DNA of 64,000 nucleotides from Mesorhizobium sp. NFR06 (GTDB lineage: Bacteria > Pseudomonadota > Alphaproteobacteria > Rhizobiales > Rhizobiaceae), in assembly GCF_900115245.1 (NCBI RefSeq), contig NZ_FOVT01000005.1:124001-188000 (forward strand), in the 5' to 3' direction. The translations under genes and the position numbers were made by a program. The notes below the pieces were generated by a model. It ran no database searches. It was given only the letters and a program-made list of their open reading frames with translations, and was not told where the DNA came from. Positions 8,517 to 18,694 of this stretch are shown piece by piece. Position 1 is the stretch's first letter. Each line of letters begins with the position of its first letter.

Positions 8517-9764
8517 TCAGGTCTCGCCAGCCTCGAGCAGCATATGCCGCGTCCGTCGCGACTGCACAATCCAGTTGTAGACCGCGCCGAGCGCCATCAG
8601 CGCCGACGTTCCCAAAAACACCGAGCGCATGCCGAAATGCCCGCCGGCGAAGCCCCCGGCGAGCGGCCCCGCGACCTGGCCGACATATTGCGCCGAGATC
8701 GCCAGCCCAAGCACATTGCCGCCGACACCGTCCGGGATGTTGTGACGGATGACGCTGGTGATGCAGGGCAGGAGACCGCCCAGCGCCAGGCCCATCAGGA
8801 AGCGCAGGCCGATCAATTGCCAGCCGTTGGCGACGAAGGCTTGCGGAATGAGCAGCAACGCCGAAACCGCGAGCGCGCCGACCACGACGTTCCAATGGCC
8901 GACGCGATCGGCGAGTTTTCCCAACCAGGACGAGGACAGGATGGTGCCGAGGGCCGCCGCCGACATGACGACGCCCGCGACTATCGTCACCTTGCTCTGG
9001 TCCTCGATGAGCTGTTGCACATAGACGGTGATGATCGGCTCGATCGACATGGTGGCGAAGGCAAGCAGCATGCCGGTGGCCAGCATGGCGACGACCGGCC
9101 GCTTGTCGGGTATTTGCGACCAACCGCTTTTGGCCTTTGCCGCCGAGACAGGCTTGGGCGCCGGCGGATTTTCCTTGATCAGGAAGGTCGTCGCCAGGAA
9201 GGCGAGGAAGATGACGGCGCCGGAAAGCAGGAAGGTCGCGCGGATGCCGATCAGCGGCGGCAGCAAGCCACCGAGTAGCGGTCCGACCAGCGAACCCGCC
9301 GTAATGCCGGCTGCCAGCACGCCCAACGCCCAGCCCGAGCGCTGCTTGGGCGTCTGCATGGCCACCAGGATCGTCGAGCCCGACGAATAGCCGCCGGCAA
9401 AGCCGATCAGCAGCCGCAGCAGCACCAGTTGCCAAACGCTCTGAACCATGCCGGTCAAGGACATGCAGATCGCCATGCCGAACGATGCGCGCACCAGCAT
9501 CAGCTTGCGGCCGTAGCGGTCGCCCAGCCGCCCCCAGACCGGCGCGACCAGCGCCGCGGCAAAGAAGGTCGCGCCATAGGCGATGCCTGACCATTGCACG
9601 ATCGCGGCATGCCCCTCGGCGCCCAACTGTTCGACATAGAGCGGCAGGAACGGCAGCAGCAGCGTCATGGCGATAAGCGTGCTGAACGAGCCGGCGAAGC
9701 AGACGGCGAGGTTGCGCCGCCAATGGATGTTGAAGCCGCCCGTTTCGGAAGGTTTGTCGGTCAT
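8517..9764 (-). CDS. MFS transporter, multidrug-efflux type
   Basis: A 415-residue major facilitator protein with 12 TM segments. The A-motif is seen in the loop after TM2 (GRLGDRYGRKLMLV) and its degenerate repeat in the second half (SWLGKLADRVGHWNVVV). The DHA1-like arrangement suggests drug/H+ antiport; the substrate is unknown. It is divergent from a GntR/FCD regulator, with a 65-bp intergenic region that carries a perfect 12-bp palindrome, so that regulator probably controls it. Confidence 0.88.
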   Translation of the reverse strand: MTDKPSETGGFNIHWRRNLAVCFAGSFSTLIAMTLLLPFLPLYVEQLGAEGHAAIVQWSGIAYGATFFAAALVAPVWGRLGDRYGRKLMLVRASFGMAICMSLTGMVQSVWQLVLLRLLIGFAGGYSSGSTILVAMQTPKQRSGWALGVLAAGITAGSLVGPLLGGLLPPLIGIRATFLLSGAVIFLAFLATTFLIKENPPAPKPVSAAKAKSGWSQIPDKRPVVAMLATGMLLAFATMSIEPIITVYVQQLIEDQSKVTIVAGVVMSAAALGTILSSSWLGKLADRVGHWNVVVGALAVSALLLIPQAFVANGWQLIGLRFLMGLALGGLLPCITSVIRHNIPDGVGGNVLGLAISAQYVGQVAGPLAGGFAGGHFGMRSVFLGTSALMALGAVYNWIVQSRRTRHMLLEAGET

Positions 9765-9804
9765 GTCAGGCCTGCCGGTGATCCCGGTTGTTGTGGATAC
9801 CGAT

Positions 9805-9816
9805 TTGGTATACCAA
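9805..9816. promoter_or_regulatory. Putative GntR-family operator
   Basis: TTGGTATACCAA is a perfect 12-bp palindrome of the T-GGT-AT-ACC-A type bound by FadR/GntR proteins. It sits in the 65-bp space between the divergent MFS gene (start 9764) and the GntR gene (ATG 9830), where one dimer could repress both promoters. Confidence 0.7.
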
Positions 9817-9829
9817 GATGGTATTCGTC

Positions 9830-10546
9830 ATGGACCTGACACTTGCCGCTGTCAATGCGGCTTTGGAAAGCGGAACTGCAATGTCGCAGATGCTGAATGT
9901 CGAAAGACAGCTTCGCGAGATGATCCTCGGGCTGGAGATCGGCCCGGGCGAGCGGCTGACCGAGCGCTGGATCGAGAGCCGTTTCGGCGCCTCGCGCACG
10001 CCGGTGCGGGCGGCGCTGCTGCGCCTGGAGACGGAAGGGTTGATCGGCCGCGACGGCCGCGGCTGGACGGTGGCGCCGATCAACCTTGCGGAACTCGGGC
10101 AGATCGCCGTCTACCGTGAGGCCGTCGAGGTGGCCGCCGTCCGCCTGACCACCGCGCTCGAAGACCGCAGCGGGGTCGAGGTGATCGCGGCGATGCTTGA
10201 TTCTTGCGATAGCGAGACGCCGCGCGAGGAGTGGCATCGCGTCGGCATGGATTTCCACATCGAACTGGCAAGGCTTTCCGGCAACGAGTTTCTGCTCAGG
10301 GCGGTTCGCGACGCGATGACCAGGCTGTCGCGCGCGCGCTGGCTCGAGGTGCGGGATGAAACGGCGCTCGGCCGCGCCTGGGCCGAACATCATGCCATCC
10401 TCGCCGCCGTCAGGGCCGGCGACGCGGACGAAGCGACGCGCCTGCTTTCCGCCCACATCGCGGGCAGCCGCGACCGGCTTGTCACCTCGCTGCATGACGA
10501 CAGGCGCGGGCTGCGCGCACGGGGATTTGCCGTGGTCGCCGCCTGA
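9830..10546 (+). CDS. GntR-family regulator, FadR subfamily (FCD domain)
   Basis: A 238-residue regulator. A winged HTH at about residues 24-82 includes RQLREMILGLEIGPGERLTE and the recognition helix region FGASRTPVRAALLRLETEGLI. The all-helical FCD effector domain follows (FHIELARLSGN, EHHAILAAVRAGD), with His residues placed as in metal-dependent FCD ligand pockets. ATG 9830 gives the family-typical N-terminus; an earlier start at 9788 would overlap the operator-like palindrome. It probably regulates itself and the divergent MFS transporter. Confidence 0.88.
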   Translation: MDLTLAAVNAALESGTAMSQMLNVERQLREMILGLEIGPGERLTERWIESRFGASRTPVRAALLRLETEGLIGRDGRGWTVAPINLAELGQIAVYREAVEVAAVRLTTALEDRSGVEVIAAMLDSCDSETPREEWHRVGMDFHIELARLSGNEFLLRAVRDAMTRLSRARWLEVRDETALGRAWAEHHAILAAVRAGDADEATRLLSAHIAGSRDRLVTSLHDDRRGLRARGFAVVAA

Positions 10547-10671
10547 GGAGGAAAGCATCATTGCAAGGCCGGAAGCATTAGCAGGCTTGCAACATGGCCG
10601 GGAGAATGCTGTAGGAGACTCGGGGGATGAAGGCTGACTACCATTGACCATCTTGCTGAACGCGCGGACGC

Positions 10672-11643
10672 ATGGCCACAATTTCACGAACCGCCGCAAA
10701 GCTGTTCTACTACGCGCGCAATTTCGCGCGCGACCGCGCACCGCAGTCCCTGTTCCGCGACCGCCTGGCCAACCGGCTTGAGCAGGCCAGGCTCTCGGGC
10801 AAGACGGTTCGCGAACGACTGAACTACTACAACAAGTTGGAACACCCGTTCGTGCCCAGTCCGAACGCGATACCCGTCGGCAAGCTGCCGTCCTCGTCCA
10901 GCATGTATTATTACGACCTCAAGGAATTCGCCCGCTATTTCGATCCCGGTCTGCTGATCGATTTCGAGTTCGGCGACGTCATCGGCGTTCCGGAGGTTCC
11001 AAGGATCGTCAAGGACCGGCCGATCGGCGACGACAACGCCAACGGCGTGCTGATGAAGCTGAACAAGTTCCGCCACTTTTACATGCCGCCCGACAGCCTG
11101 CCTTTCTCCGCCAAGCGCCCGATGGTGGTCTGGCGCGGTCATCTCAACAATCCGATTCGCACCCGCTTCGTGGAAAAGGCCGCCAACCTGCCGATCTGCG
11201 ATGCGGGCTCCCACCGGGCCGACGCGCCGCAGGGCTACCGCAAGCCGTACCTGAACATCGAGGAGCAGCGGCGCTATCGCTACATCGTTTCGCTCGAAGG
11301 CAATGATGTCGCGACAAACCTGAAATGGATCATGAGTTCCAATTCGCTCTGCCTGATGCCGGAACCGACCTATGAAACCTGGTTTGCCGAAGCCCAGGTC
11401 GAGCCCAATGTCCACTTCGTGCCGCTGGAGCAGGATTTCTCCGATCTGGTCGAGAAGGTGGCTTATTTCGAAAAACATCCCGCCGCAGCGGGACAGATAA
11501 CCGCCGCCGCCAATATGTATTGCCGCAAATTCGGCAACCAGCAGGACGAGCAGGCGATCTCGCTGCTCGTCCTCTATAAATATTTCGTGCTGAGCGGGCA
11601 GATCCAGCCCGATCCCGAAGTCTGGCGCTTCATAGCCGGTTGA
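10672..11643 (+). CDS. Glycosyltransferase family 90 (CAP10/LpsA-like)
   Basis: A 323-residue soluble glycosyltransferase that resembles GT90/CAP10 proteins, including the rhizobial lipopolysaccharide core transferase LpsA. Diagnostic parts are WRGHLNNPIRTRFVEKA, a nucleotide-sugar region around YRYIVSLEGNDVATNLKWI, and the downstream MSSNSLCLMPEPTYETWF. It probably adds a sugar to LPS or a surface glycan on the cytosolic face. Alone on the plus strand. Confidence 0.82.
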   Translation: MATISRTAAKLFYYARNFARDRAPQSLFRDRLANRLEQARLSGKTVRERLNYYNKLEHPFVPSPNAIPVGKLPSSSSMYYYDLKEFARYFDPGLLIDFEFGDVIGVPEVPRIVKDRPIGDDNANGVLMKLNKFRHFYMPPDSLPFSAKRPMVVWRGHLNNPIRTRFVEKAANLPICDAGSHRADAPQGYRKPYLNIEEQRRYRYIVSLEGNDVATNLKWIMSSNSLCLMPEPTYETWFAEAQVEPNVHFVPLEQDFSDLVEKVAYFEKHPAAAGQITAAANMYCRKFGNQQDEQAISLLVLYKYFVLSGQIQPDPEVWRFIAG

Positions 11644-11743
11644 GCGGTTGACCGCCCTGTCCCTTTGCCTCGACGCCACTCCAGACGGCAGGCCACTGCG
11701 AGGGCGCCGGGCCTGACCGTTTCACACTTTTCCCGGGATCGCC

Positions 11744-12787
11744 TTAAGGGTGAGAGCGATCGAGCACCTGATCGGCCGGCCCGAAACGATCCCGCGCGGT
11801 GAACTGCTGGTGCCAGTAGGGATAAAGCAGCGGCGGCCGACTGACCGCATCGAGGCGCTGGCGTTCTTCGTCGGCGAGCGACAGGCTGGCCGCGGCGAGG
11901 TTGTCCTTGAGCTGCGCCTCATTGCGGACGCCGATCACCAGTGAGCTTACCGCCGGGCGGCCGAGCAGCCAGGCAAGCGCCACCTGCGCCGCCGAGACGC
12001 CGCGCGCCTTGCCGATATCGGCCAGCACGTCGACGATGCGCCACAGCCGGTCCTCGTCGCGGATCGGCGGTTCCTTCCAGCCACCGATCTGGCGCGCGGT
12101 CGGGCTGTCGCGATGATATTTGCCGGACAGCAGGCCTCCCGCCAGCGGGCTCCAGACCAGCACGCCGAGGCCCTGGTCGACCGAGATCGGCAGCAATTCG
12201 TATTCGGCCTCGCGCGCTTCCAGCGTGTAGTGGATCTGCTGGGTGACGAAACGCGCCTGATGGCGGCTGTCGCTGACCGCCAGCGCCTTCATCACCTGCC
12301 AGCCCGAGTAATTGGAGCAGCCGATATAGCGGACCTTGCCCTGGTTGACCAAGGTGTCGAGGGCCGCAATCGTCTCTTCCAGCGGCGTCAGCCCGTCCCA
12401 CTGGTGGACGAAATAGATGTCGATGACGTCGGTCTTGAGCCGCTTCAGGCTCTTTTCGCATTCGCGGACCAGATGATGGCGCGACAGGCCTTCGTCGTTC
12501 GGGCCGGTGCCGATGCGCATGCGCGCCTTGGAGGCGATCAGCACATCGTTCTTGCGCTTGCCGCCAAGCGCCTCGCCGATGATCTCTTCCGAGATACCGT
12601 TGGAATAGACATTGGCGGTGTCGATCAGATTGATGCCGGCATCGATGCAGGTGTCGATGATGCGCCGGGCTTCCGCAAGATCGGAATTGCCGACGGCGGC
12701 GAACGGCCCGGCGCCGCCGAAGGTCATGGTGCCAAGCGTCAATGTCGAGACTTTCAAGCCGGATCGGCCCAGCGTGCGGTATTCCAT
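11744..12787 (-). CDS. Aldo/keto reductase
   Basis: A 347-residue NADPH-dependent (beta/alpha)8 barrel oxidoreductase. It starts MEYRTLGRSGLKVSTLTLGT, the standard family opening. The catalytic tetrad is seen as Asp56 and Tyr61 (NLIDTANVY), Lys87 (VLIASKARM) and His128 (IYFVHQWDG). The cofactor-binding end includes WLLGRPAVSSLVIGVRN. It probably reduces aldehydes or ketones; the substrate is unknown. The open frame extends to 13114, but the additional part has no family similarity. Divergent from the PPK2 gene. Confidence 0.9.
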   Translation of the reverse strand: MEYRTLGRSGLKVSTLTLGTMTFGGAGPFAAVGNSDLAEARRIIDTCIDAGINLIDTANVYSNGISEEIIGEALGGKRKNDVLIASKARMRIGTGPNDEGLSRHHLVRECEKSLKRLKTDVIDIYFVHQWDGLTPLEETIAALDTLVNQGKVRYIGCSNYSGWQVMKALAVSDSRHQARFVTQQIHYTLEAREAEYELLPISVDQGLGVLVWSPLAGGLLSGKYHRDSPTARQIGGWKEPPIRDEDRLWRIVDVLADIGKARGVSAAQVALAWLLGRPAVSSLVIGVRNEAQLKDNLAAASLSLADEERQRLDAVSRPPLLYPYWHQQFTARDRFGPADQVLDRSHP

Positions 12788-13052
12788 CTCAGTCCTCGCA
12801 ATTTGTTGAAGCAGCGCCGTGGCGAGCGCCGGGAACAGGCGAGGGGATTTGTAGGACAATTCCGGTGGCTTGTCGCCCCGCGATCGATACGGGCCGATCA
12901 CATATCGGCTATGTCGATGCCTGTTGTCGGGCGCTTGCAATAAAACCGTCATTGCGCCTCTGTATCTCAGTCGGCTCACGGTGTTGCGTATCCGGCCGGA
13001 GCCGGAGCGCATTCCCAGGCAACGATGGCTGACAGGCAGACGGAGCTGCGCG

Positions 13053-13973
13053 ATGAATGAAGTGAAACCGAATTCCGGAGCGAAGGACTGGCTCGAAGCC
13101 GAACTCGAGGACACGCTCGACGAGGACTATGAGCTGGAGATTTCCGAGCCGGCGCTCTCGCTCGAGATCGCCAAGATCTACAAGAAGTCGCATCCGCCCT
13201 CCATCGAGCGGATGACCTATTTTCGCGAGTTGCTCAGGCTCCAATCGGAACTGATCAAGCTGCAGTCCTGGGTCGCCTACCATAAGAAGAAGCTTGTGGT
13301 GATCTTCGAGGGCCGCGATTCCGCAGGCAAGGGCGGCGTCATCAAGCGCATCACCCAGCGGCTTAATCCCCGCATCGCCCGTGTCGTGGCGCTGCCGGCG
13401 CCGACCGAGCGCGAGAAGTCGCAATGGTATTTCCAGCGCTACGTGCCGCATCTGCCGGCCGGCGGCGAGATCGTGCTGTTTGACCGCTCCTGGTACAACC
13501 GATCCGGCGTCGAGCGGGTGATGGGCTTTGCCGATTCCGATCAGGTCGAGGAGTTCTTCCGCGACGTGCCGGAATTCGAGCGCATGCTGGTCCGCTCCGG
13601 CATCACCCTGGTGAAATATTGGTTCTCGATCACCGATGAGGAACAGCAGATGCGCTTCCTGATGCGCATCCATGACCCCATGAAGCAGTGGAAACTGTCG
13701 CCGATGGACCTGCAGTCGCGCGTTCGCTGGGAGCAGTACACCAAGGCCAAGGAAGAGACCTTCGCCCGCACCAACATTCCGGAGGCGCCCTGGTTCATCG
13801 TCGAAGGCAACGACAAGAAGCGGGCGCGGCTGAACTGCATCGACCACCTGCTGCAGCAATTGCCTTATGAGGAAGTGCCGCACGAGGAGATCACGCTGCC
13901 GGAACGCGTCTTCAATCCGCAATACGAGCGCCAGGTCCTGCCGCGCGAACTCTACGTTCCGGAGAAGTATTGA
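13053..13973 (+). CDS. ppk2: Polyphosphate kinase 2
   Basis: A 306-residue PPK2 that transfers phosphate between polyphosphate and nucleoside diphosphates. The Walker A motif is GRDSAGKGG (87-95), Walker B is FDRSWYNRSG, and the lid contains KQWKLSPMDL. The length and single domain fit class I, which favours NDP phosphorylation. An acidic N-terminal extension (residues 12-32) precedes the catalytic domain. ATG 13053 overlaps the stop of an 11-codon ORF starting at 13025. A palindrome at 13989-14012 follows the gene. Confidence 0.93.
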   Translation: MNEVKPNSGAKDWLEAELEDTLDEDYELEISEPALSLEIAKIYKKSHPPSIERMTYFRELLRLQSELIKLQSWVAYHKKKLVVIFEGRDSAGKGGVIKRITQRLNPRIARVVALPAPTEREKSQWYFQRYVPHLPAGGEIVLFDRSWYNRSGVERVMGFADSDQVEEFFRDVPEFERMLVRSGITLVKYWFSITDEEQQMRFLMRIHDPMKQWKLSPMDLQSRVRWEQYTKAKEETFARTNIPEAPWFIVEGNDKKRARLNCIDHLLQQLPYEEVPHEEITLPERVFNPQYERQVLPRELYVPEKY

Positions 13974-13988
13974 GGCGGTGAAGCTGCG

Positions 13989-14012
13989 ATCTCCCCCCTT
14001 GTGGGGGAGATT
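13989..14012. repeat. Short palindrome (rhizobial repeat-like) after ppk2
   Basis: ATCTCCCCCC and GGGGGAGATT flank a short loop. The same ATCTCCCCC/GGGGGAGAT core forms the ends of the longer palindromic elements at 30755-30924 and within the E2 gene, so this is probably a solo half-element. It has no T-tract, so it is not a classical terminator. Confidence 0.6.
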
Positions 14013-14019
14013 AGGCTCC

Positions 14020-14667
14020 TCACGCCCGCCCGATCATCACATGCGTGGCGTCTGCCGTGGCGACCTGACTGATGCAGCGGTAGCCGAGCTTCAGCATGTC
14101 GAGGCCACCGAAAAGATGCTCGCCGGTGCCGAGCAGGACTGGCGAGATCGCCAGGTGCATTTCGTCGATCAGCTTTTCTTGCAGATACTGCCGGATGGTC
14201 GAAACACCGCCGCCAATCCGCACATCCTTGCCATCGGCCGCTGCCTTCGCCTGTTCGAGCGCGGAATGGATACCGTCGGTGATGAAATAGAAGGTCGTGC
14301 CGCCTTCCATCTCGATCGGCGTGCGTTTGTAATGCGTTAGCACGAAAACCGGCACGTGATACGGCGGGTTGTCGCCCCACCAGCCTTTCCAGCTATCGTC
14401 CGGCCAATCGCCGCGGATCGGCCCGAACATGTTGCGGCCGAGGATCCAGGCGCCGACATTCTCGAAGCTGCGCACTGCGAATTCGTCGTCGACGCCGGTG
14501 GTGCCGCCGTCCTTGCCGATCACCATCTCGCGAAAAGTGCGGGTGCCGATCATCCACTTGTGTAGGCCTTCTCCGCCGATGCCGAGCGGATTGGCCAGAT
14601 CCTGATCGGGACCGGCGCCGTAGCCATCAAGCGACAGAGTGAAAGCATTGACACGCAGCTTGGGCAT
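14020..14667 (-). CDS. Dihydrofolate reductase-like (RibD C-terminal domain) family protein
   Basis: A 215-residue protein of the stand-alone RibD_C/DHFR-fold family. It opens with LRVNAFTLSLDGYGAG, has the central GRNMFGPIRGDWPDD loop, and ends with the nucleotide-binding helix GKDVRIGGGVSTIRQYL followed by DEMHLAISPVLLG. It probably reduces a small substrate with NADPH; the substrate is unknown. Separated from hemB by about 200 bp with the same orientation. Confidence 0.85.
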   Translation of the reverse strand: MPKLRVNAFTLSLDGYGAGPDQDLANPLGIGGEGLHKWMIGTRTFREMVIGKDGGTTGVDDEFAVRSFENVGAWILGRNMFGPIRGDWPDDSWKGWWGDNPPYHVPVFVLTHYKRTPIEMEGGTTFYFITDGIHSALEQAKAAADGKDVRIGGGVSTIRQYLQEKLIDEMHLAISPVLLGTGEHLFGGLDMLKLGYRCISQVATADATHVMIGRA

Positions 14668-14868
14668 GATTTGCTCCTAGACCAGTTTTGATTTGCAATC
14701 AGTTATGGAGTAACCGATTGCGCATTGCAAGCAGTATTTTGGCAAGCACAGGATCTCGGTCCGTGCGCGCCCGAGCGCCATGGACCGCGGTCGCGCAAAG
14801 CAAGGGCGCGCATCGCGATCGCGCGGCTGCCATGGATCAGTGTACTGGAAGTTCGATTGCCGAGAGGC

Positions 14869-15906
<1,038 letters not shown>

Positions 15907-16021
15907 AACTCTCGTTTGCGCCGGCTTTTACCATGCGCCCCCGCCCGTGACCAATGCGACACGATTGTGCCAGGGCGGCTCGGTTTCCTCTCGCCATTTT
16001 CGTGGGGCTAGGAAACCCTCG

Positions 16022-16834
16022 TCAGGGCTGTCCATTCCCCGACAAAATCTGTGCCGCCCCTTTCATCGCCACCCGAAACGCCTCGTCGAAGCTGACGCCG
16101 CTCGCTTCCCAGCGATAGGACCTGCCGCGGTCGGCCAGGCGCCAGTCGGCGATCCAGCCGAGTTCCTTGTCGCTCCACACAATGCTGCCGGCGAGCGCCC
16201 GGGCCGCTCCCGCTTTCTTCGCGAGTTTGTCGAGCCTTGCCATGTCGGTCCCGGAGAAGCCCTCCTCGTCGAGGCCGGCAAGTTGATTGGCCTTTGGAAA
16301 GGTGACGCGCATCAGCAGCGGATCGGCGGCATTGGCGAAGGATTCGCGCATCGCCTTGCCGCGCTCCTCGTCTTGCGTCAGCACGAAATGCCGCGCGCCT
16401 TGCGCGACGGTCATGAAGACGGCGATCGGTGGCCGCTCGTCGAGCCATGGCCTCCTGCCAAGCTGTGCCAAAAGCTTGTCGACGACGGCCGGCTTGTAGA
16501 GGCAGGTCAGATCATGCGGCCGGTCATGCGTGCCTTGCTCGTCATGGATCGGAATTCCCGCGAACCGGTCGTGGTAGCGGAAGGACTTGACGAAGTCGGC
16601 CGCCTTGTCGCGCAGCGCCAGCATCTCCGGCTTCTGCGTCAGCCGCTGGTCGCCGGAAACCTTGACCAGCACCTTGTCAAGGCAATCCTTGAAGCCGATC
16701 TGCCGGTTCACGTCTCCGGTGCCGGTGACGATCGTCTGCGCCTGGTAGAGTTCCGCGACTGTCGCGGCACGGACCGACGCCCCCAGACACAGGAGAGCGA
16801 CCAATCCAACCACGAAGCGAGAAATTCCAGGCAT
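16022..16834 (-). CDS. DUF2066 family exported protein
   Basis: A 270-residue protein that starts with a signal peptide (hydrophobic residues 6-22, cleavage near VRAA-TVAEL). The body matches DUF2066: VTGTGDVNRQIGFKDCL at the mature N-terminus, LVKVSGDQRLTQKP, and a C-terminal region ending SGVSFDEAFRVAMKGAAQIL. Probably periplasmic; function unknown. Divergent from the enoyl-CoA hydratase-like gene. Confidence 0.8.
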   Translation of the reverse strand: MPGISRFVVGLVALLCLGASVRAATVAELYQAQTIVTGTGDVNRQIGFKDCLDKVLVKVSGDQRLTQKPEMLALRDKAADFVKSFRYHDRFAGIPIHDEQGTHDRPHDLTCLYKPAVVDKLLAQLGRRPWLDERPPIAVFMTVAQGARHFVLTQDEERGKAMRESFANAADPLLMRVTFPKANQLAGLDEEGFSGTDMARLDKLAKKAGAARALAGSIVWSDKELGWIADWRLADRGRSYRWEASGVSFDEAFRVAMKGAAQILSGNGQP

Positions 16835-16992
16835 GTCGATCTGCTCGAAACCTGTCGGGCGCGGGCCCGGTGCTTTGCCGGTTACCTACCATCTGGCGCG
16901 GCCGCCCGCCAGCGCGGTGATCCGGGCATTGACGCATCCCCATGCCGCCTTTAGCACTTCAGTCCCCCTGAAAGGGCCGAGAGGGATTGGTG

Positions 16993-18036
16993 ATGGACTT
17001 TGGCGGAGGCGACGAGATTCGCTTCGAGCGTTTGGGCAAAGCGGGCGTGGTCACGTTGACACGGCCGAAGGCGCTCAACGCCGTCACCCACAACATGGTC
17101 AAGGCGCTCGGCAGGGCGCTCGACGCCTGGGAGCAGGACACGGGCATCGAAGTTGTCGTCGTCAAGGCCGAGGGCAGGGCGTTTTCAGCCGGCGGCGATA
17201 TTCTGCACATCTATGAGGCCGGCCGCGCCGGTAAGCCGCCTGTCGACTTCTTCGCCGACGAGTACCGGCTGAACGCCCGCATCGCCCGCTTCAAAAAACC
17301 CTATGTCGCGCTGATCGACGGCATCGTCATGGGCGGCGGCGTCGGCATCTCCTTTCACGGCTCGCATCGCGTGCTGACCGAGAACGCGCAGTTCGCCATG
17401 CCCGAGGTCGGCATCGGCTTCTTCCCCGATGTCGGCGCCAGCCATTTGTTGCCCGACCTTGGCGGCTGCTTCGGCATGTATCTCGCCCTGACGGGAACTC
17501 GCATCCGCTATGGCGATGCGCTGTGGTCGGGGCTGGCCACCCACACCATCAAAGCCGACGATCAGGCGGGCCTGCTCGACGAACTGGCGACAAACGGCGA
17601 CGCCAATGCCGAGTTGCGCGACTTCTTCGTGCCCGCGAAACGCGAGACCGAGCCGCGGGACCTGGATTCGATCGCGCTCCATTTTTCGAAGGGCACACTC
17701 GCCGGCATCGTCGCCAGCCTCGATCAAGCCGCCGCCGGCGACGCCTTCGCCGCCAGGACGCTGGCGACGATCAGAACCCGCTCGCCGACCAGCCTCAACG
17801 TCGCCTGGCGCGAGATCAGCGCCGGGCAGGCGCTGTCGATGGACGAATGCATGAAGATGGAATTCCGCATCCTGAATCGCATGCTCGCCGGTCATGATTT
17901 CTATGAAGGCATCCGCGCCGCCATCATCGACAAGGGCTCCAAGCCCGCGTGGCGGCCGGCAGACCTGGATGAGGTCCGCATGGCCGACATCGACGCCTAT
18001 TTCGCGCCGCTCGGGGCCCAGGAGCTGGTCCTGTGA
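16993..18036 (+). CDS. 3-hydroxyisobutyryl-CoA hydrolase-like enoyl-CoA hydratase/isomerase family protein
   Basis: A 347-residue crotonase-fold protein. Its length and C-terminal extension fit the 3-hydroxyisobutyryl-CoA hydrolase branch (valine degradation) better than simple enoyl-CoA hydratases. The oxyanion-hole loops are FSAGGDILHIYE and GIVMGGGVGISFHG; the catalytic carboxylates are likely Glu138 and Asp146 in MPEVGIGFFPDVG. ATG 16993 follows GAGAGGG; GTG 16990 and TTG 16987 are possible but less likely. The stop overlaps the GTG start of the next gene by four bases. Confidence 0.88.
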   Translation: MDFGGGDEIRFERLGKAGVVTLTRPKALNAVTHNMVKALGRALDAWEQDTGIEVVVVKAEGRAFSAGGDILHIYEAGRAGKPPVDFFADEYRLNARIARFKKPYVALIDGIVMGGGVGISFHGSHRVLTENAQFAMPEVGIGFFPDVGASHLLPDLGGCFGMYLALTGTRIRYGDALWSGLATHTIKADDQAGLLDELATNGDANAELRDFFVPAKRETEPRDLDSIALHFSKGTLAGIVASLDQAAAGDAFAARTLATIRTRSPTSLNVAWREISAGQALSMDECMKMEFRILNRMLAGHDFYEGIRAAIIDKGSKPAWRPADLDEVRMADIDAYFAPLGAQELVL

Positions 18037-18455
18037 GCGAGGTCACCTCCCGGCGCGTGGTACTGCAGCCCTCGACCACCGAGGTCATCTTCGCCTGGTT
18101 CCAGCGCGTCATCGCCGGCTACTGCCTCTTGTTCGGCATTCTCTACTGGATCCGGCTGATCGGAATTTATCCGGGCGAGCTGTGGCGCTTCGACCTGATG
18201 CCGGTGCATTGGCAGGTGGCGGCGGCCATGCTTGCAGTGTTCTTTCCCTTCGCCGCCGCCGGCCTTTGGATGCTCGCGTCCTGGGGGCCGGTGATCTGGT
18301 TCATTTGCGCGGTGACCGAGACGGTGATGTATGCCGGCTTCCCCGATCTCTTCGGCCACCGGCTGCTGATCGTCGTCTCGCATGCCTGCGTGGCCTTGCT
18401 CTACATCGTCTTTCGAGTCACCATCTGGCTGCAGAAGCGCCAGCTTCGCCAATAG
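18033..18455 (+). CDS. DUF6163-type integral membrane protein
   Basis: A 140-residue protein with four hydrophobic helices and a short charged tail. It starts at a GTG that overlaps the upstream stop (GTGA), implying translational coupling to the crotonase-family gene. It resembles the small membrane proteins often found just upstream of ldtR in Rhizobiales. The family has no assigned function. A cell-envelope role fits the neighbouring LdtR/L,D-transpeptidase genes but is inference. Confidence 0.75.
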   Translation: MSEVTSRRVVLQPSTTEVIFAWFQRVIAGYCLLFGILYWIRLIGIYPGELWRFDLMPVHWQVAAAMLAVFFPFAAAGLWMLASWGPVIWFICAVTETVMYAGFPDLFGHRLLIVVSHACVALLYIVFRVTIWLQKRQLRQ

Positions 18456-18694
18456 CCGGACCACCGGCTTCGGGGCCGATTTCGCGGCCCCATTCCGCTC
18501 CGAAATCCATTGGCTAAATCTTTAGGTTAATTGTTCTTGCTCGGGTGACCGACCGTTAAGCGTCTTTCGAAACCTCTTGCCGGTAAGCTCTTGTTAGCCC
18601 TGGCGTTTAAGTCGAATTTTATGAGTATTCGATAGTGTCGCGATCAAGGTGAAAGACAAAAAAATCACCGGGCGACAAACGAGAGGCAAAGACA

